Positions 42,295-50,588 of a stretch of DNA of 58,264 bases are shown piece after piece. A model generated the notes under the pieces. It saw nothing but the letters and a program-made list of their open reading frames with translations. It did not search any database and was not told the origin of the DNA. Position 1 is the stretch's first letter; every line of letters starts with the position of its first letter. Origin of the DNA: Acidobacteriota bacterium (GTDB lineage: Bacteria; Acidobacteriota; Terriglobia; Terriglobales; Acidobacteriaceae); NCBI GenBank assembly GCA_003225215.1, contig QIBC01000055.1:1-58264 (forward strand), given 5' to 3'. Made by a program: the position numbers and the translations under genes.

Positions 42295-43704
42295 ATGAAG
42301 GCGTTGCGATTAGTAGTGGGACTCATTTTGCTTACGGCAGCGTCCCAGCTTTCGTTCGCGCAGCAAGCTGTCGCAACGCCCTCAAGCACTAGCTCTGACG
42401 AAAGCCACGTCCAAAATCCGCCGCTACCGGCGGACGCTCCAAGCGACACGGAAAATGGTACTGCGAGTTCATCGAGCAGTATGAACCTAGTCCAGGATCC
42501 TGACGAAGCATCTGCAAACTCAACTCTCGAGGACACTATCGACGCGGAAGAATCCTCTGAACCTCCGCGGCGAAGCCTCGTGCGCTGGAACGAATACCAA
42601 GGCCCGTATTTCACTGCGCGGGTGGGAGGCGGCTTGCTGCTCGAGGTAGCGGGTTTCGCTCAGGATCACAACAGCAAACAACAAATCGGGATGCACCCGG
42701 ACCAGAGGCTTCGTGACTTTCGTTTCGTTCTCGGCGGCAAGCTATTTCCAAATTTGGAACGAAAACTCACATGGAGTGCCGGGATCATGTATGACGGACC
42801 AAATCACCAATGGCTGATTAGGCAAACAGGGTTGATGGTCGCGCTTCCCGAGCTCTGGGGGCACTTCTTCATTGGTCGTACCAAAGAAGGGTTTTCACTG
42901 AACAAGGTAATGGTTGGATACGACGGCTGGACGATGGAGCGAGCCACCATAAGCGATGCGACCATTCCCATTCTCGCCGACGGAATAAAATGGCTTGGTT
43001 ATTCTCCAAAACATAAGTTTCTCTGGAACGCCGGATACTTCAATGACGTGTTCTCTAAGGGACAGTCTTTTTCGACCTACTCCAGCCAGGTAGCCACGCG
43101 CTTCGTATTGCTGCCGATCCTCTCGGATGAAGAGAATAAGGTGCTCCATCTGGGCGTGAATTTCAGATTCGGGAAACCATTGGACAACAAAATCAAATTC
43201 AGATCGCGGCCCGAGGCCTTCCCCGCGCCTTATTTTGTCGATACAGGTTCATTTCCGTCGAACTCAACCCGCATGCTGGGATACGAAGCCTACTACCGCC
43301 CGAACCGCTGGCTCTTCGGCAGCGAGTATTGGTGGGTCCATGTCTCGTCGACGGCGCAGCACGATCCGTTGGTTCACGGAGGCGACGTTGTTGCTACCTA
43401 TCTCTTCAACGATGCCACGCGCGTTTACAACACCGTGGGAGGGTACTTTAGAGGTGTTTCTCCTAGGCGCTCTGTATTTGAAGGAGGCCCGGGGGCATGG
43501 GAAGCAGTCCTTCGATTCTCTTACATTGATCTCAATAGCCAAACTGTGCGGGGAGGTGCCTTCGCAAGAATCACTCCTATGGTGAACTGGCACCTCTCAA
43601 ACAATGTGCGTCTTGAAATGGCCTATGGCTACGGACGTCTGAACCGTTTTGATCTCAAGGGGAATACTCAATTCTTCCAAAGCCGTATCCAATTTACCCT
43701 CTGA
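42295..43704 (+). CDS. Phosphate-selective porin O/P-like outer-membrane protein (1)
   Basis: 469 aa from the ATG at 42295; signal peptide LRLVVGLILLTAASQLSFAQ. About 75 residues of Ser/Glu/Asp-rich linker follow (SSDESHVQNPPLPADAP). The barrel begins near WNEYQGPYFTARVGGGLLLE and shows alternating aromatic strands (RKLTWSAGIMYDGPNHQWLI, SGEYWW-like FGSEYWWVHVSSTAQHD), ending in FFQSRIQFTL with a terminal Leu. It fits the OprO/OprP-like porin family. Position as third gene after aspartase and asparaginase suggests it lets amino acids in or products out, rather than phosphate; this is inference. Confidence 0.82.
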   Translation: MKALRLVVGLILLTAASQLSFAQQAVATPSSTSSDESHVQNPPLPADAPSDTENGTASSSSSMNLVQDPDEASANSTLEDTIDAEESSEPPRRSLVRWNEYQGPYFTARVGGGLLLEVAGFAQDHNSKQQIGMHPDQRLRDFRFVLGGKLFPNLERKLTWSAGIMYDGPNHQWLIRQTGLMVALPELWGHFFIGRTKEGFSLNKVMVGYDGWTMERATISDATIPILADGIKWLGYSPKHKFLWNAGYFNDVFSKGQSFSTYSSQVATRFVLLPILSDEENKVLHLGVNFRFGKPLDNKIKFRSRPEAFPAPYFVDTGSFPSNSTRMLGYEAYYRPNRWLFGSEYWWVHVSSTAQHDPLVHGGDVVATYLFNDATRVYNTVGGYFRGVSPRRSVFEGGPGAWEAVLRFSYIDLNSQTVRGGAFARITPMVNWHLSNNVRLEMAYGYGRLNRFDLKGNTQFFQSRIQFTL

Positions 43705-43770
43705 AGAGCGCCACCAATAATTCCAAGCGATCGCGCAACCGCTCCACATGCGAAACTTTTGCTCCTGACC

Positions 43771-44835
43771 TCAGGCACTCCTTAGTTTGTGAGCCTCAAT
43801 CGCCTGGATCGGTATACGCGCACAGATGGTCGTACCGCGGCCTTTTTCGGAACGAATGGAAAGTTGGCCTTTCACGAGTTGTAGCCTTTCGTGCATGCTG
43901 ATAAGGCCAAGCCCGCGATTGATCATAGCGTTCTGCGAGTCAAAGCCGATGCCCTCGTCAAGCACCGTGAGTTGAATTTCACCGTGTTGGGCACATAACT
44001 CGACCTTGATTTGGCGCACGCCGCTGTGTTTCACAGCATTCTGAAGGGCTTCCTGTAAGACGCGAAACAGGCACAGAGAGATCTCCGGCGGCAGCTTGCG
44101 CGGTACACCGGCATGGCTGAAGTTTATCTGCAGCTGATACTGCGCCGACAATTCTTCGCAAAAACTGCGTCCCGCTGCCACGATCCCGAGGTAATCAAGT
44201 TTGGAGGAGTGCAAGCGATGAGACAATGCCTGTACGTTCTTTCCGAGTTGCGTTATGCGCTGGTAAAGTTCAGCAACCTCAGTTTGAACATCAGCTGTCG
44301 ACTCGGAAACATGCTGTTTCAGCCGATCCAATCTGATCCCCAGTACCGCAATCTGCTGGTTGACATCGTCGTGTAACTCTCTCGCGATCCAGGTGCGCTC
44401 CCATTCGTTGGCCGCAATCAGCCGGCTTCCGACGGTGGCGAGCGCTTCTTCGGCAATTCTTGCGTCAGTAATGTCAACTGCCGTTCCGAGCATCCGCTTA
44501 GCCTTCCCGTCATGGAAATATAAGAAGATGCCGTTGGCTCTCAGGCAGCGCACTGTATTGTCTTCTCGGAGTACTCTGAATTCTGCGGTATAGCATTTGT
44601 TCTTCTTCCGGGCCTCTGAGATGGCTTCCCATACCCGTTCCCTATCTTCCGGATGTATGCGGCGGCGATAGTCCTTGACGTCTGCGGAATACGCTTCCAA
44701 TGGTATGCCAAGCACTGTGGACAAATCACCGAACCAGTGAACCTCTCCGCTTTTGACATTCCACTCCCATCCAATCGACCGTCCGGCTGATGTCAAGGGA
44801 AGACGTTCGTCAGTACTTGTGGATGCTTTTTCCAA
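43771..44835 (-). CDS. PAS-containing HisKA_3 sensor kinase
   Basis: 354 aa from a TTG at 44835 with AGGA upstream. There is one PAS/PAC domain (IGWEWNVKSGEVHWFGDLS near residue 20; GTAVDITDARIAEEAL near 120). A NarL-type dimerisation domain has the phospho-His in WIARELHDDVNQQIAVLGI near 150. The HATPase follows (LLDEGIGFDSQN-like VLDEGIGFDSQNAMIN near 285; GLGLISMHERLQL). No membrane helix, so it is cytoplasmic. It is 48 bases downstream of the receiver-only gene in one operon. The kinase half is very similar to that of the protein at 16998 (LHSSKL-Y-G, EISLCLFRV shared), suggesting they signal to related or the same regulators. Confidence 0.9.
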   Translation of the reverse strand: MEKASTSTDERLPLTSAGRSIGWEWNVKSGEVHWFGDLSTVLGIPLEAYSADVKDYRRRIHPEDRERVWEAISEARKKNKCYTAEFRVLREDNTVRCLRANGIFLYFHDGKAKRMLGTAVDITDARIAEEALATVGSRLIAANEWERTWIARELHDDVNQQIAVLGIRLDRLKQHVSESTADVQTEVAELYQRITQLGKNVQALSHRLHSSKLDYLGIVAAGRSFCEELSAQYQLQINFSHAGVPRKLPPEISLCLFRVLQEALQNAVKHSGVRQIKVELCAQHGEIQLTVLDEGIGFDSQNAMINRGLGLISMHERLQLVKGQLSIRSEKGRGTTICARIPIQAIEAHKLRSA

Positions 44836-44883
44836 TCTTCATCCTAGCGCGAATTGCGCGCAGCACAGTGCGATTTCCCTTTA

Positions 44884-45285
44884 CTACTCCTGATATTGCA
44901 GACATGGTGAAACAAAGTGCTTGTCGCTCAGCACCGCCCTCAGCGCCTCTGCCAGGTCGCCGCGTAGTTGCGATTTGACCACATAGGCTGAACCGCCGAC
45001 ATCCATCGCTTCCTGCACGAAGTCGTGATCGCTGTGAATGGTGAGGAAGATGATTTTGGCCTCGCATCCGGAGTCACGGAGAGCGAGCGCTACGTCGATG
45101 CCGTTCGGTTCTCCCATGGAGATATCGAGGACAATGACGTCCGGCCTGAGACGCGACCAATTTTCCAGGACCCAGCGACCATTGAGAACGGAAGCCACAA
45201 TCTCGTAGTCGGGTTCGAGGATCTCGGCAACCTCGCTCAGAACTTCGGGGTTGTCGTCGGCCAGAAGTATGCTCGCCTTTGACAC
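44884..45285 (-). CDS. Receiver-only response regulator paired with the kinase
   Basis: 133 aa; the GTG at 45285 (GGGAG just upstream) begins directly with SKASILLADDNPEVLSEV. Phospho-Asp in VIVLDISMGEPNGID near residue 54, Lys in SAYVVKSQLRGDL near 104. There is no output domain. It resembles the lone receiver at 9161 (GG/GS-AYVVKS). With the kinase at 43771 it forms a two-component pair that lacks DNA binding, so the output is either protein-protein or through a third protein such as the NarL-type regulator at 38561. It sits between the aspartase/asparaginase operon and the second porin. One arm of the recurrent palindrome (45429-45434) lies 144 bases upstream. Confidence 0.88.
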   Translation of the reverse strand: MSKASILLADDNPEVLSEVAEILEPDYEIVASVLNGRWVLENWSRLRPDVIVLDISMGEPNGIDVALALRDSGCEAKIIFLTIHSDHDFVQEAMDVGGSAYVVKSQLRGDLAEALRAVLSDKHFVSPCLQYQE

Positions 45286-45663
45286 GATCTCTCCCTCGAC
45301 TGCTGACACGGAAAGCACGGCAATGGCACGAAGTGGTGCAACGCGAGCAGACAACATTCGCGACGGTTAGTGCTGCACGGCAGCAAACAAGTGGTCCTCA
45401 CTTTATGCGCCGTGTCGTACCAGAGCTACTGTCAAATCTAATGGATGTCGTAACTTAGACCACGGTACTCGACATACAGTTCGCTAAAAGAGACGCTTTA
45501 CCTTCATTCAGAATCAGTAACACCGGGCTGATATTGTCCGGATGGGGCCAAGCCACTTATTGCGCATCAACCGTGATTTCGCTCTATGACTGTGGATCGA
45601 GCAGGCTACGCTAAAACTATCTCGTTCCGAGTTGGTATCTCATGAAGTGAAGCGAATCCCTGC

Positions 45664-45689
45664 CTGTCAGAAACTGTACGTACTGCCAG
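45664..45689. promoter_or_regulatory. Compound site CTGTCA-GAAA-CTGTAC-GTAC-TGCCAG
   Basis: Three half-sites at exact 10-base steps. The last 16 bases and the three after them (CTGTACGTACTGCCAGTTG, 45674-45692) recur exactly at 53474-53492. CTGTCA-GAAA-CTGTAC also resembles a Pho box in spacing. Located about 210 bases upstream of the porin at 45900. Confidence 0.5.
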
Positions 45690-45899
45690 TTGCCCGTGCG
45701 TTCATATCACGCGAAAGTCACAACACCGACAAGGCCATCTTGTGGGGAATACCAGCATCGCAAGTCCAGGCTACAGTCCGCGTGTCTCGCCGACTCGATG
45801 GTCGGAAACACCGCACCGGGAACACAGTTGTGCAGAAGCAGAAGGGTCAATGGGAACTCCGGAGTATCCAGCAGAAATGGCAGAAGGAGAAAAGGCCTC

Positions 45900-47393
45900 A
45901 TGAACGTCCCTTGCACGGTTATTTCCAGATCAGTTAGCTATGCAGCCTTCCTTATTTGTGTACTGCCAGCTTTGTGTGTGCAGTCAGCTTACGGCCAATC
46001 GAGTGATGCGCCGAATCCAGAGGTCGTGCAACTGAAAAAACAGATGGCAGAGATGCAGTCACAAATGGAGGAGATGAGAGATCAAATCCGGACTCTTGAA
46101 GAAGCGCGTAAGCCGTCGGTGCGCAATGCAACATTCGTAGTTCCGGCGACGACTGATTCGGTCTCTTCAGAAGCCGCAGGAGGTGACGCGGGAGCCACAA
46201 CCGCGAAGGCGGGCACGACGGCCACGACCAATGCCGCTGCGCAAACCGCTTCTACTCCAGCACAAAGCGAGAGATCTCTGGATATTTATGGCTTCGCGAT
46301 GTTGGATGCGGGTCAGGATTTCAAATCGATAGACCCAAACTGGTATGACTCACTTCGCCCCACAAAGCTTCCATCGCCTCCGGGCCAGTTCGGGCAGAAC
46401 GGCAATACATATCTGAGCATACGGCAGACCCGCTTTGGCGTTAAGGGGGTTGAGCCCACGCCGTGGGGCGATCTAAAGGCCCAGTTCGAGTTCGATATGT
46501 ACGGTACGGGCAAGGATGCCGGTGTAACCACCATGCGCCCGCGTCACTTCTTCGGCCAGTTAGGTCCAATCCTCGCGGGGCAAACGAACACCACGTTCAT
46601 GGACATCGATGTCTTTCCCAACAATTCTCTGGAGTACTGGGGACCGAACGGGATGGTGTTCATTCGACAACCGATGTTCCGTGTTATGCCGATCCAGGGA
46701 GATACACATCTGTGGCTGGCCCTCGAGGCGCCGGGCCAATCTGCAGACCTGGGTCTTCTCTCCGATCGCATTCAGATTCAAAACATAAAGGCGCGATTCC
46801 CATATCCGGATTTGACCGGACAATATCGCCAGGCCACGTCCTGGGGCTATCTCCAGTTGGCTGGAGCGGTCCGAAATGTAAAGCTGGATGACACGCTGGC
46901 AGACCAATTCAACCTCAACCAAAGCATCATGGGGTGGGGATTGTCTGTTAGTTCTCTAATGAAGATAAGCAAAGATGCTCTTCATCTGCAGTACACCTTC
47001 GGCAACGGAATCGAGAACTACATGAACGACGCTCCGGTCGATGTCGCACCTATACCCAATCCGGGGAATCCAGCGCGTCCCATAAAGGGCAAACCGTTAC
47101 CGATGTGGGCCATGGTGGCGTATTTAGACCACGCCTGGTCGGACAAGCTGGCTACGTCAATTGGATATTCTCAGGTGCAAATTCAGAATACGAGCCTGCA
47201 GGCTCCAACCTCATATCACCTAGGTCAATACTCTACGGCGAGTCTGACGTGGTATCCATTTGACCGGGTGATGTATGGCGGCGAATTCCAATGGGGTCGG
47301 CGTACAAACCTCGCCTCTGTAAGCGCGAACGACTATCGCTTGCAGTTCTCATTTAAGTACACCTTTAACGGTAGGATTATCGGCGCGAAGTAA
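45900..47393 (+). CDS. DcaP-like porin with N-terminal coiled coil (2)
   Basis: 497 aa from the ATG at 45900 (AAGG a few bases upstream). Signal peptide SYAAFLICVLPALCVQSAYG. A coiled coil at residues about 40-70 (EVVQLKKQMAEMQSQMEEMR) is of the kind that trimerises porins, followed by an Ala/Thr-rich linker. The barrel begins LDIYGFAMLDAGQDFKSIDP near 125 and has a classic porin strand NGNTYLSIRQTRFGVKG, closing with LQFSFKYTFNGR. It resembles DcaP-type porins for dicarboxylates and similar small acids. Fumarate or aspartate would fit the neighbouring exported lyases, but substrate is not readable from sequence. A compound regulator-like site lies upstream. Confidence 0.85.
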   Translation: MNVPCTVISRSVSYAAFLICVLPALCVQSAYGQSSDAPNPEVVQLKKQMAEMQSQMEEMRDQIRTLEEARKPSVRNATFVVPATTDSVSSEAAGGDAGATTAKAGTTATTNAAAQTASTPAQSERSLDIYGFAMLDAGQDFKSIDPNWYDSLRPTKLPSPPGQFGQNGNTYLSIRQTRFGVKGVEPTPWGDLKAQFEFDMYGTGKDAGVTTMRPRHFFGQLGPILAGQTNTTFMDIDVFPNNSLEYWGPNGMVFIRQPMFRVMPIQGDTHLWLALEAPGQSADLGLLSDRIQIQNIKARFPYPDLTGQYRQATSWGYLQLAGAVRNVKLDDTLADQFNLNQSIMGWGLSVSSLMKISKDALHLQYTFGNGIENYMNDAPVDVAPIPNPGNPARPIKGKPLPMWAMVAYLDHAWSDKLATSIGYSQVQIQNTSLQAPTSYHLGQYSTASLTWYPFDRVMYGGEFQWGRRTNLASVSANDYRLQFSFKYTFNGRIIGAK

Positions 47394-47450
47394 GGTGTAC
47401 GAAGAAATCACGAACGGTCGAATGAAAGAAATTAGGGAAGGAGCTTAAAT

Positions 47451-47730
47451 ATGATTGCAAGAAGAGCTTCTATTGCAACACTTGTCGGTTATGGCTCTTA
47501 TACCGACTGGTATCTTTCCTGCCGATGTATCGGAACAGCGTTCGGTGAGCCTAGTCGCTCCCAGACGTGGGATCGCGATCGTTACTACGGACAATCAGAT
47601 CCTCTCGATGGGGGACGTGAAGTATTCGTTCTCGATCCAATCAATCTCGAAGGTGTTCACCCTTGCTCTTGCAATGCAGGAGCAGGGGCGAAACCATTGT
47701 AGCTATTTCTTTACTTATGAATCTGTATAA
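47451..47730 (+). pseudogene. Glutaminase remnant with an export signal
   Basis: From the ATG at 47451 (GGAG upstream) the frame gives IARRASIATL, and after one frameshift SVMALIPTGIFPADVSEQ, together a signal peptide. It then jumps to RGIAIVTTDNQILSMGDVK and YSFSIQSISKVFTLALAMQE, a clear match to the serine-dependent glutaminase family including its SxxK catalytic block. The text then ends at a stop; about 200 residues are missing. A 10-bp inverted repeat (CTTTACTTAT at 47709, ATAAGTAAAG at 47727) sits at the break, and PRSALWDSS near 47870 might be the old tail. The gene once made an exported glutaminase; it is now broken. Confidence 0.75.
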
Positions 47731-47913
47731 GTAAAGCACTGGCAGATTGCGGACCGCGAAGAGGGATGGTGTGCGAAAAAATAAATCTGGCGACGGGCAG
47801 GTTCATCGACAAATTGCCGACAGTTCGTTTCGCCGAAAACAGGAGCGAGTATGCGGTCGAACCGCGTTCCGCGCTGTGGGATTCGAGCGTTGAAAACGTA
47901 AAGAGGATTTCTT

Positions 47914-49371
47914 GTGACAAACGGGATGCCAGCTATGACGATTCGCTCGTCAATCTACGGGTGTTCAGCAGTATTGGCATTATCGGCGTTTTTCGCGCCT
48001 TCTGTGCTGGGGCAGGCTCCATCGTCGTCATCACCCAGCATGGAGCAGGAAATTGAGAACCTTCGAGCTGAAAACGCAGCCTCACGAGAGCTCCTAAAGG
48101 CCTTAGCAGATAAGATCGACAAACTCCAGCGGCGGTTGGATGGGGAGCCTGCTACCGTGGTTCATGAATCTCCCCCTCTTACTCCTCCTCCAACGCAGCC
48201 AATGACCTGGGAAACTCGCGAAGGGGCTAAGGTGCCTTTCCTGCTGAAATTCAACATCAATACCCAATTGCGATATCTCAACACTCTTGATAGTGCCGCG
48301 ACTTTCACCGACCACTTGGGCGTTACCCGGGATGTTCATGACCGCAACGATATTACGGTAAACCGCGCGATGTTCATCTTAGGCGGCTACATTTTCGACA
48401 AGAGGGCGCAATATAGCTTCACCGTCTGGACATCCGCCGGGGCCGCATCGATCGTCGTAGCCGGCAACATCGGCTGGCGATTCAACAAGGCTTTCACGCT
48501 AACCGCAGGTTACACTGGCGTTCCGGGCAGCCGATCACTGGTTGCCACGTTTCCATTTTTCCAGGCAACCGATAGGAGCATGGCTGACAACTTCTTCCGC
48601 CCCGGGTTCACCCAGGGCGCCTGGGCGAGCGGAGAACTCGTAAAGGGACTCAATTACTTGGCGTTCCTTGGTAACGGTCTCAATACCCTGAGTATCACGG
48701 CAAACAAGATCGATACGAATCTGCTGCGTTCCGGCAGCCTCTGGTGGGAACCGCTGGGAGCCTACGGAGAACCTGGTAAATCACGCAACATGTACGATGA
48801 TTATTTCGCCTCCAGGAAAGTTCGCATTCGACTGGGTACCGCGTATACACAATCTCGGGAGAACCGTTTTTCAGATCTCGATCAATCCAGTCCCGAGAAC
48901 ACCTCAATCTACAATTCCGACGGCGTGCAGGCCTTCGCGACCGGAGCGTTTGCGCCGGGTGTAACACTCCAGGATGCCACGTATAAGTTGTGGGCGGTCG
49001 ACGGTGGCATCAAATGGAACGGGCTTTCGGTGAACGGGCAATACTTCGTGCGCTGGTTAAGTGATTTCGTGGCCGACGGACCGCTTCCGCTCGCATCCAC
49101 ATTTGACCACGGCGGTGAGCTTTCAGCGGGTTACTTTGTCAAGCCGAAAAAATTGATGCCGTATGTCCGCGGATCATGGGTGCGCGGGCAGTTCGGCAAC
49201 CCTTATGAGTATGGAGCCGGACTAAAGTGGTATTTCCTTCCGACCGAGCGGCTATGGCTCAACACAGAGGTGTTCCGGATTAACAAAGCTCCTTATAGCG
49301 GGGCCTTTACTCCCTATACCGCAGGGATGACGGGTTGGGTGCCGATGGTGCAGGCGCTCCTCGCTTTTTGA
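47914..49371 (+). CDS. Phosphate-selective porin O/P-like outer-membrane protein (3)
   Basis: 485 aa from a GTG at 47914 with AGAGGA upstream. Signal peptide IYGCSAVLALSAFFAPSVLG. A coiled coil follows (SMEQEIENLRAENAASRELL, residues about 43-75), then a Pro/Thr linker. The barrel starts VPFLLKFNINTQLRYLN and includes DRNDITVNRAMFILGGYIFD and YGAGLKWYFLPTERLWLNTE. It fits the OprO/P-like family. The coiled-coil region is close to that of the decayed gene at 49578-49848 on the other strand, so this locus once held at least four porins. Substrate is unknown. Confidence 0.82.
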   Translation: MTNGMPAMTIRSSIYGCSAVLALSAFFAPSVLGQAPSSSSPSMEQEIENLRAENAASRELLKALADKIDKLQRRLDGEPATVVHESPPLTPPPTQPMTWETREGAKVPFLLKFNINTQLRYLNTLDSAATFTDHLGVTRDVHDRNDITVNRAMFILGGYIFDKRAQYSFTVWTSAGAASIVVAGNIGWRFNKAFTLTAGYTGVPGSRSLVATFPFFQATDRSMADNFFRPGFTQGAWASGELVKGLNYLAFLGNGLNTLSITANKIDTNLLRSGSLWWEPLGAYGEPGKSRNMYDDYFASRKVRIRLGTAYTQSRENRFSDLDQSSPENTSIYNSDGVQAFATGAFAPGVTLQDATYKLWAVDGGIKWNGLSVNGQYFVRWLSDFVADGPLPLASTFDHGGELSAGYFVKPKKLMPYVRGSWVRGQFGNPYEYGAGLKWYFLPTERLWLNTEVFRINKAPYSGAFTPYTAGMTGWVPMVQALLAF

Positions 49372-49577
49372 CGATCATCAGTTTCTGACTGCCCACACGC
49401 GTTCGAGGCGTTGAAGTCAGCGCAGGGATTATCGCGGAGGGCAGGTGGCGCATCCTTCCCGTTGTGGTTTTCGCATCAGACTTCCAGAAAAGCGTGGCCC
49501 TCGATAAGAACGAAGGCGTTGTCAAGATACACGTGTCCGGTTGCGTGCCGGGCGCCCCAGCCTTGATTTTGTTTTCC
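49372..49577. other. Gap between converging genes, possible coding remnant
   Basis: No intact gene. One minus-strand frame reads GWGARHATGHVYLDNAFVLI then EGHAFLEV before a stop, protein-like but unrecognised. It may be a further piece of the decayed porin or of an unrelated gene. Confidence 0.3.
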
Positions 49578-49848
49578 TTAATGAACCCAACCGCTAAACC
49601 CGGCGCTGTAAGACCCAATAGCGGATTGGATGGGAACCCGCTGGTTGACTACTTCGCGTAATTGCCTCTGCTGCTCCTCGACTCTTCGAAGCTGCTCTTT
49701 AAGCGCGGCATTCTCGGCCTTGATTCCCGCAACTTCGCTTTCCATATTGGCCGGCTGGGCTTCTGGCGCCTGGCCGTATGCTGTCGCCGCTAATAAGACC
49801 TAAGGTCAGTGCTGCTGAGACGAAGTAGGTTTTACCGTGTCTCAACAT
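49578..49848 (-). pseudogene. Truncated, frameshifted porin N-terminus
   Basis: The ATG at 49848 overlaps the end of the 2OG-oxygenase gene by 17 bases and gives LRHGKTYFVSAALTL. A one-base frameshift leads to LLAATAYGQAPEAQPANMES, completing a signal peptide, and then to the coiled coil EVAGIKAENAALKEQLRRVE. It ends at TAA 49578 with no barrel. The coiled coil is the same type as in the porin at 47914. The overlap with the upstream gene suggests it was once the fourth gene of the ridA-serine dehydratase-oxygenase operon. Confidence 0.7.
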
Positions 49849-50575
49849 GGCTATTTAGGTCCTCCAATGCCGCAGTCAGGTCAGTGCCGTTGCGGGAAAC
49901 TCGCTGAGTTGCATTGTTTTCGATTGGATCGGCAACAATTTCCTCGCTGGTGCTGGCTTGGCGAGCGGCTAGCATATCCACAGCCGCGTTGAAAGAGACG
50001 GCAACGCGAGGTGTTTCTCCGGAATAGGGGTGTACCCAGTGATAGAGCCAGCTCGGGAAAAGCACGAGCAGTCCTGCTTCCGGCTGGACTCGAAAAGGCT
50101 CTCCGTACGGATCGCCCGGCGCGCTCACTGCCTCGACGCCGGCACGCGGGTCGAGAAACTCAAGCACGCCACTAAGCGGCCGATCCGGAGTCCCAGTCCC
50201 GGCATCGACGTAATACACTCCAGACCAGGCGCTGTCTGGGTGCGAATGCGGAGCATGGTACGCACCGGCGCGACAGACTGTCGCCCACGCAGAAAGCGAA
50301 AGCGTAACTTTGAAGGAATCTTGGCCGGTTGTTGCACGGATCATTCGGCTCAGCGCCCAAGTGATCCATGAAGTCAGCGCGGCCACGCCTGGATCTGACT
50401 GGTGAAGGAAGTCAGGACGCGAGTGCCAACCTCCGACATTGCTACGACCCAAGCTTGCGTACTCCGCTTCCTCTCCAAGGATCAACGCACGCAAGCCCCG
50501 ATTCATCGCGTCAGCATCTGGCAATTGCACCCTGCCGATAAAAGTGGGGAATGCCGGCGTAACCTCGAGTTCCAT
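49832..50575 (-). CDS. 2-oxoglutarate/Fe(II) oxygenase, TIGR02466-like
   Basis: 247 aa, cytoplasmic (no signal peptide), starting 13 bases after the serine dehydratase stop. The double-stranded beta-helix core shows the Fe ligand pair in YHAPHSHPDSAWSGVYYVD near residue 105 (His-x-Asp type) and the second His in YHWVHPYSGETPRVAVSF near 183, where the Arg would bind 2-oxoglutarate. SGVLEFLDPRAG and GLLVLFPSWLYHW are typical of the TIGR02466 family of putative 2OG oxygenases. Substrate is unknown; hydroxylation of an amino acid or a protein residue are possibilities. Its operon with exported serine dehydratase and RidA hints at amino-acid metabolism. Confidence 0.85.
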   Translation of the reverse strand: MELEVTPAFPTFIGRVQLPDADAMNRGLRALILGEEAEYASLGRSNVGGWHSRPDFLHQSDPGVAALTSWITWALSRMIRATTGQDSFKVTLSLSAWATVCRAGAYHAPHSHPDSAWSGVYYVDAGTGTPDRPLSGVLEFLDPRAGVEAVSAPGDPYGEPFRVQPEAGLLVLFPSWLYHWVHPYSGETPRVAVSFNAAVDMLAARQASTSEEIVADPIENNATQRVSRNGTDLTAALEDLNSHVETR

Positions 50576-50588
50576 GGCTCACACTCGA

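Noticed and set aside
45664-45679. A Pho box (CTGTCA-N4-CTGTAC) for phosphate control of the porin
   Set aside because: Most other copies of the motif here are inverted, not direct repeats, so a PhoB reading does not explain the set.
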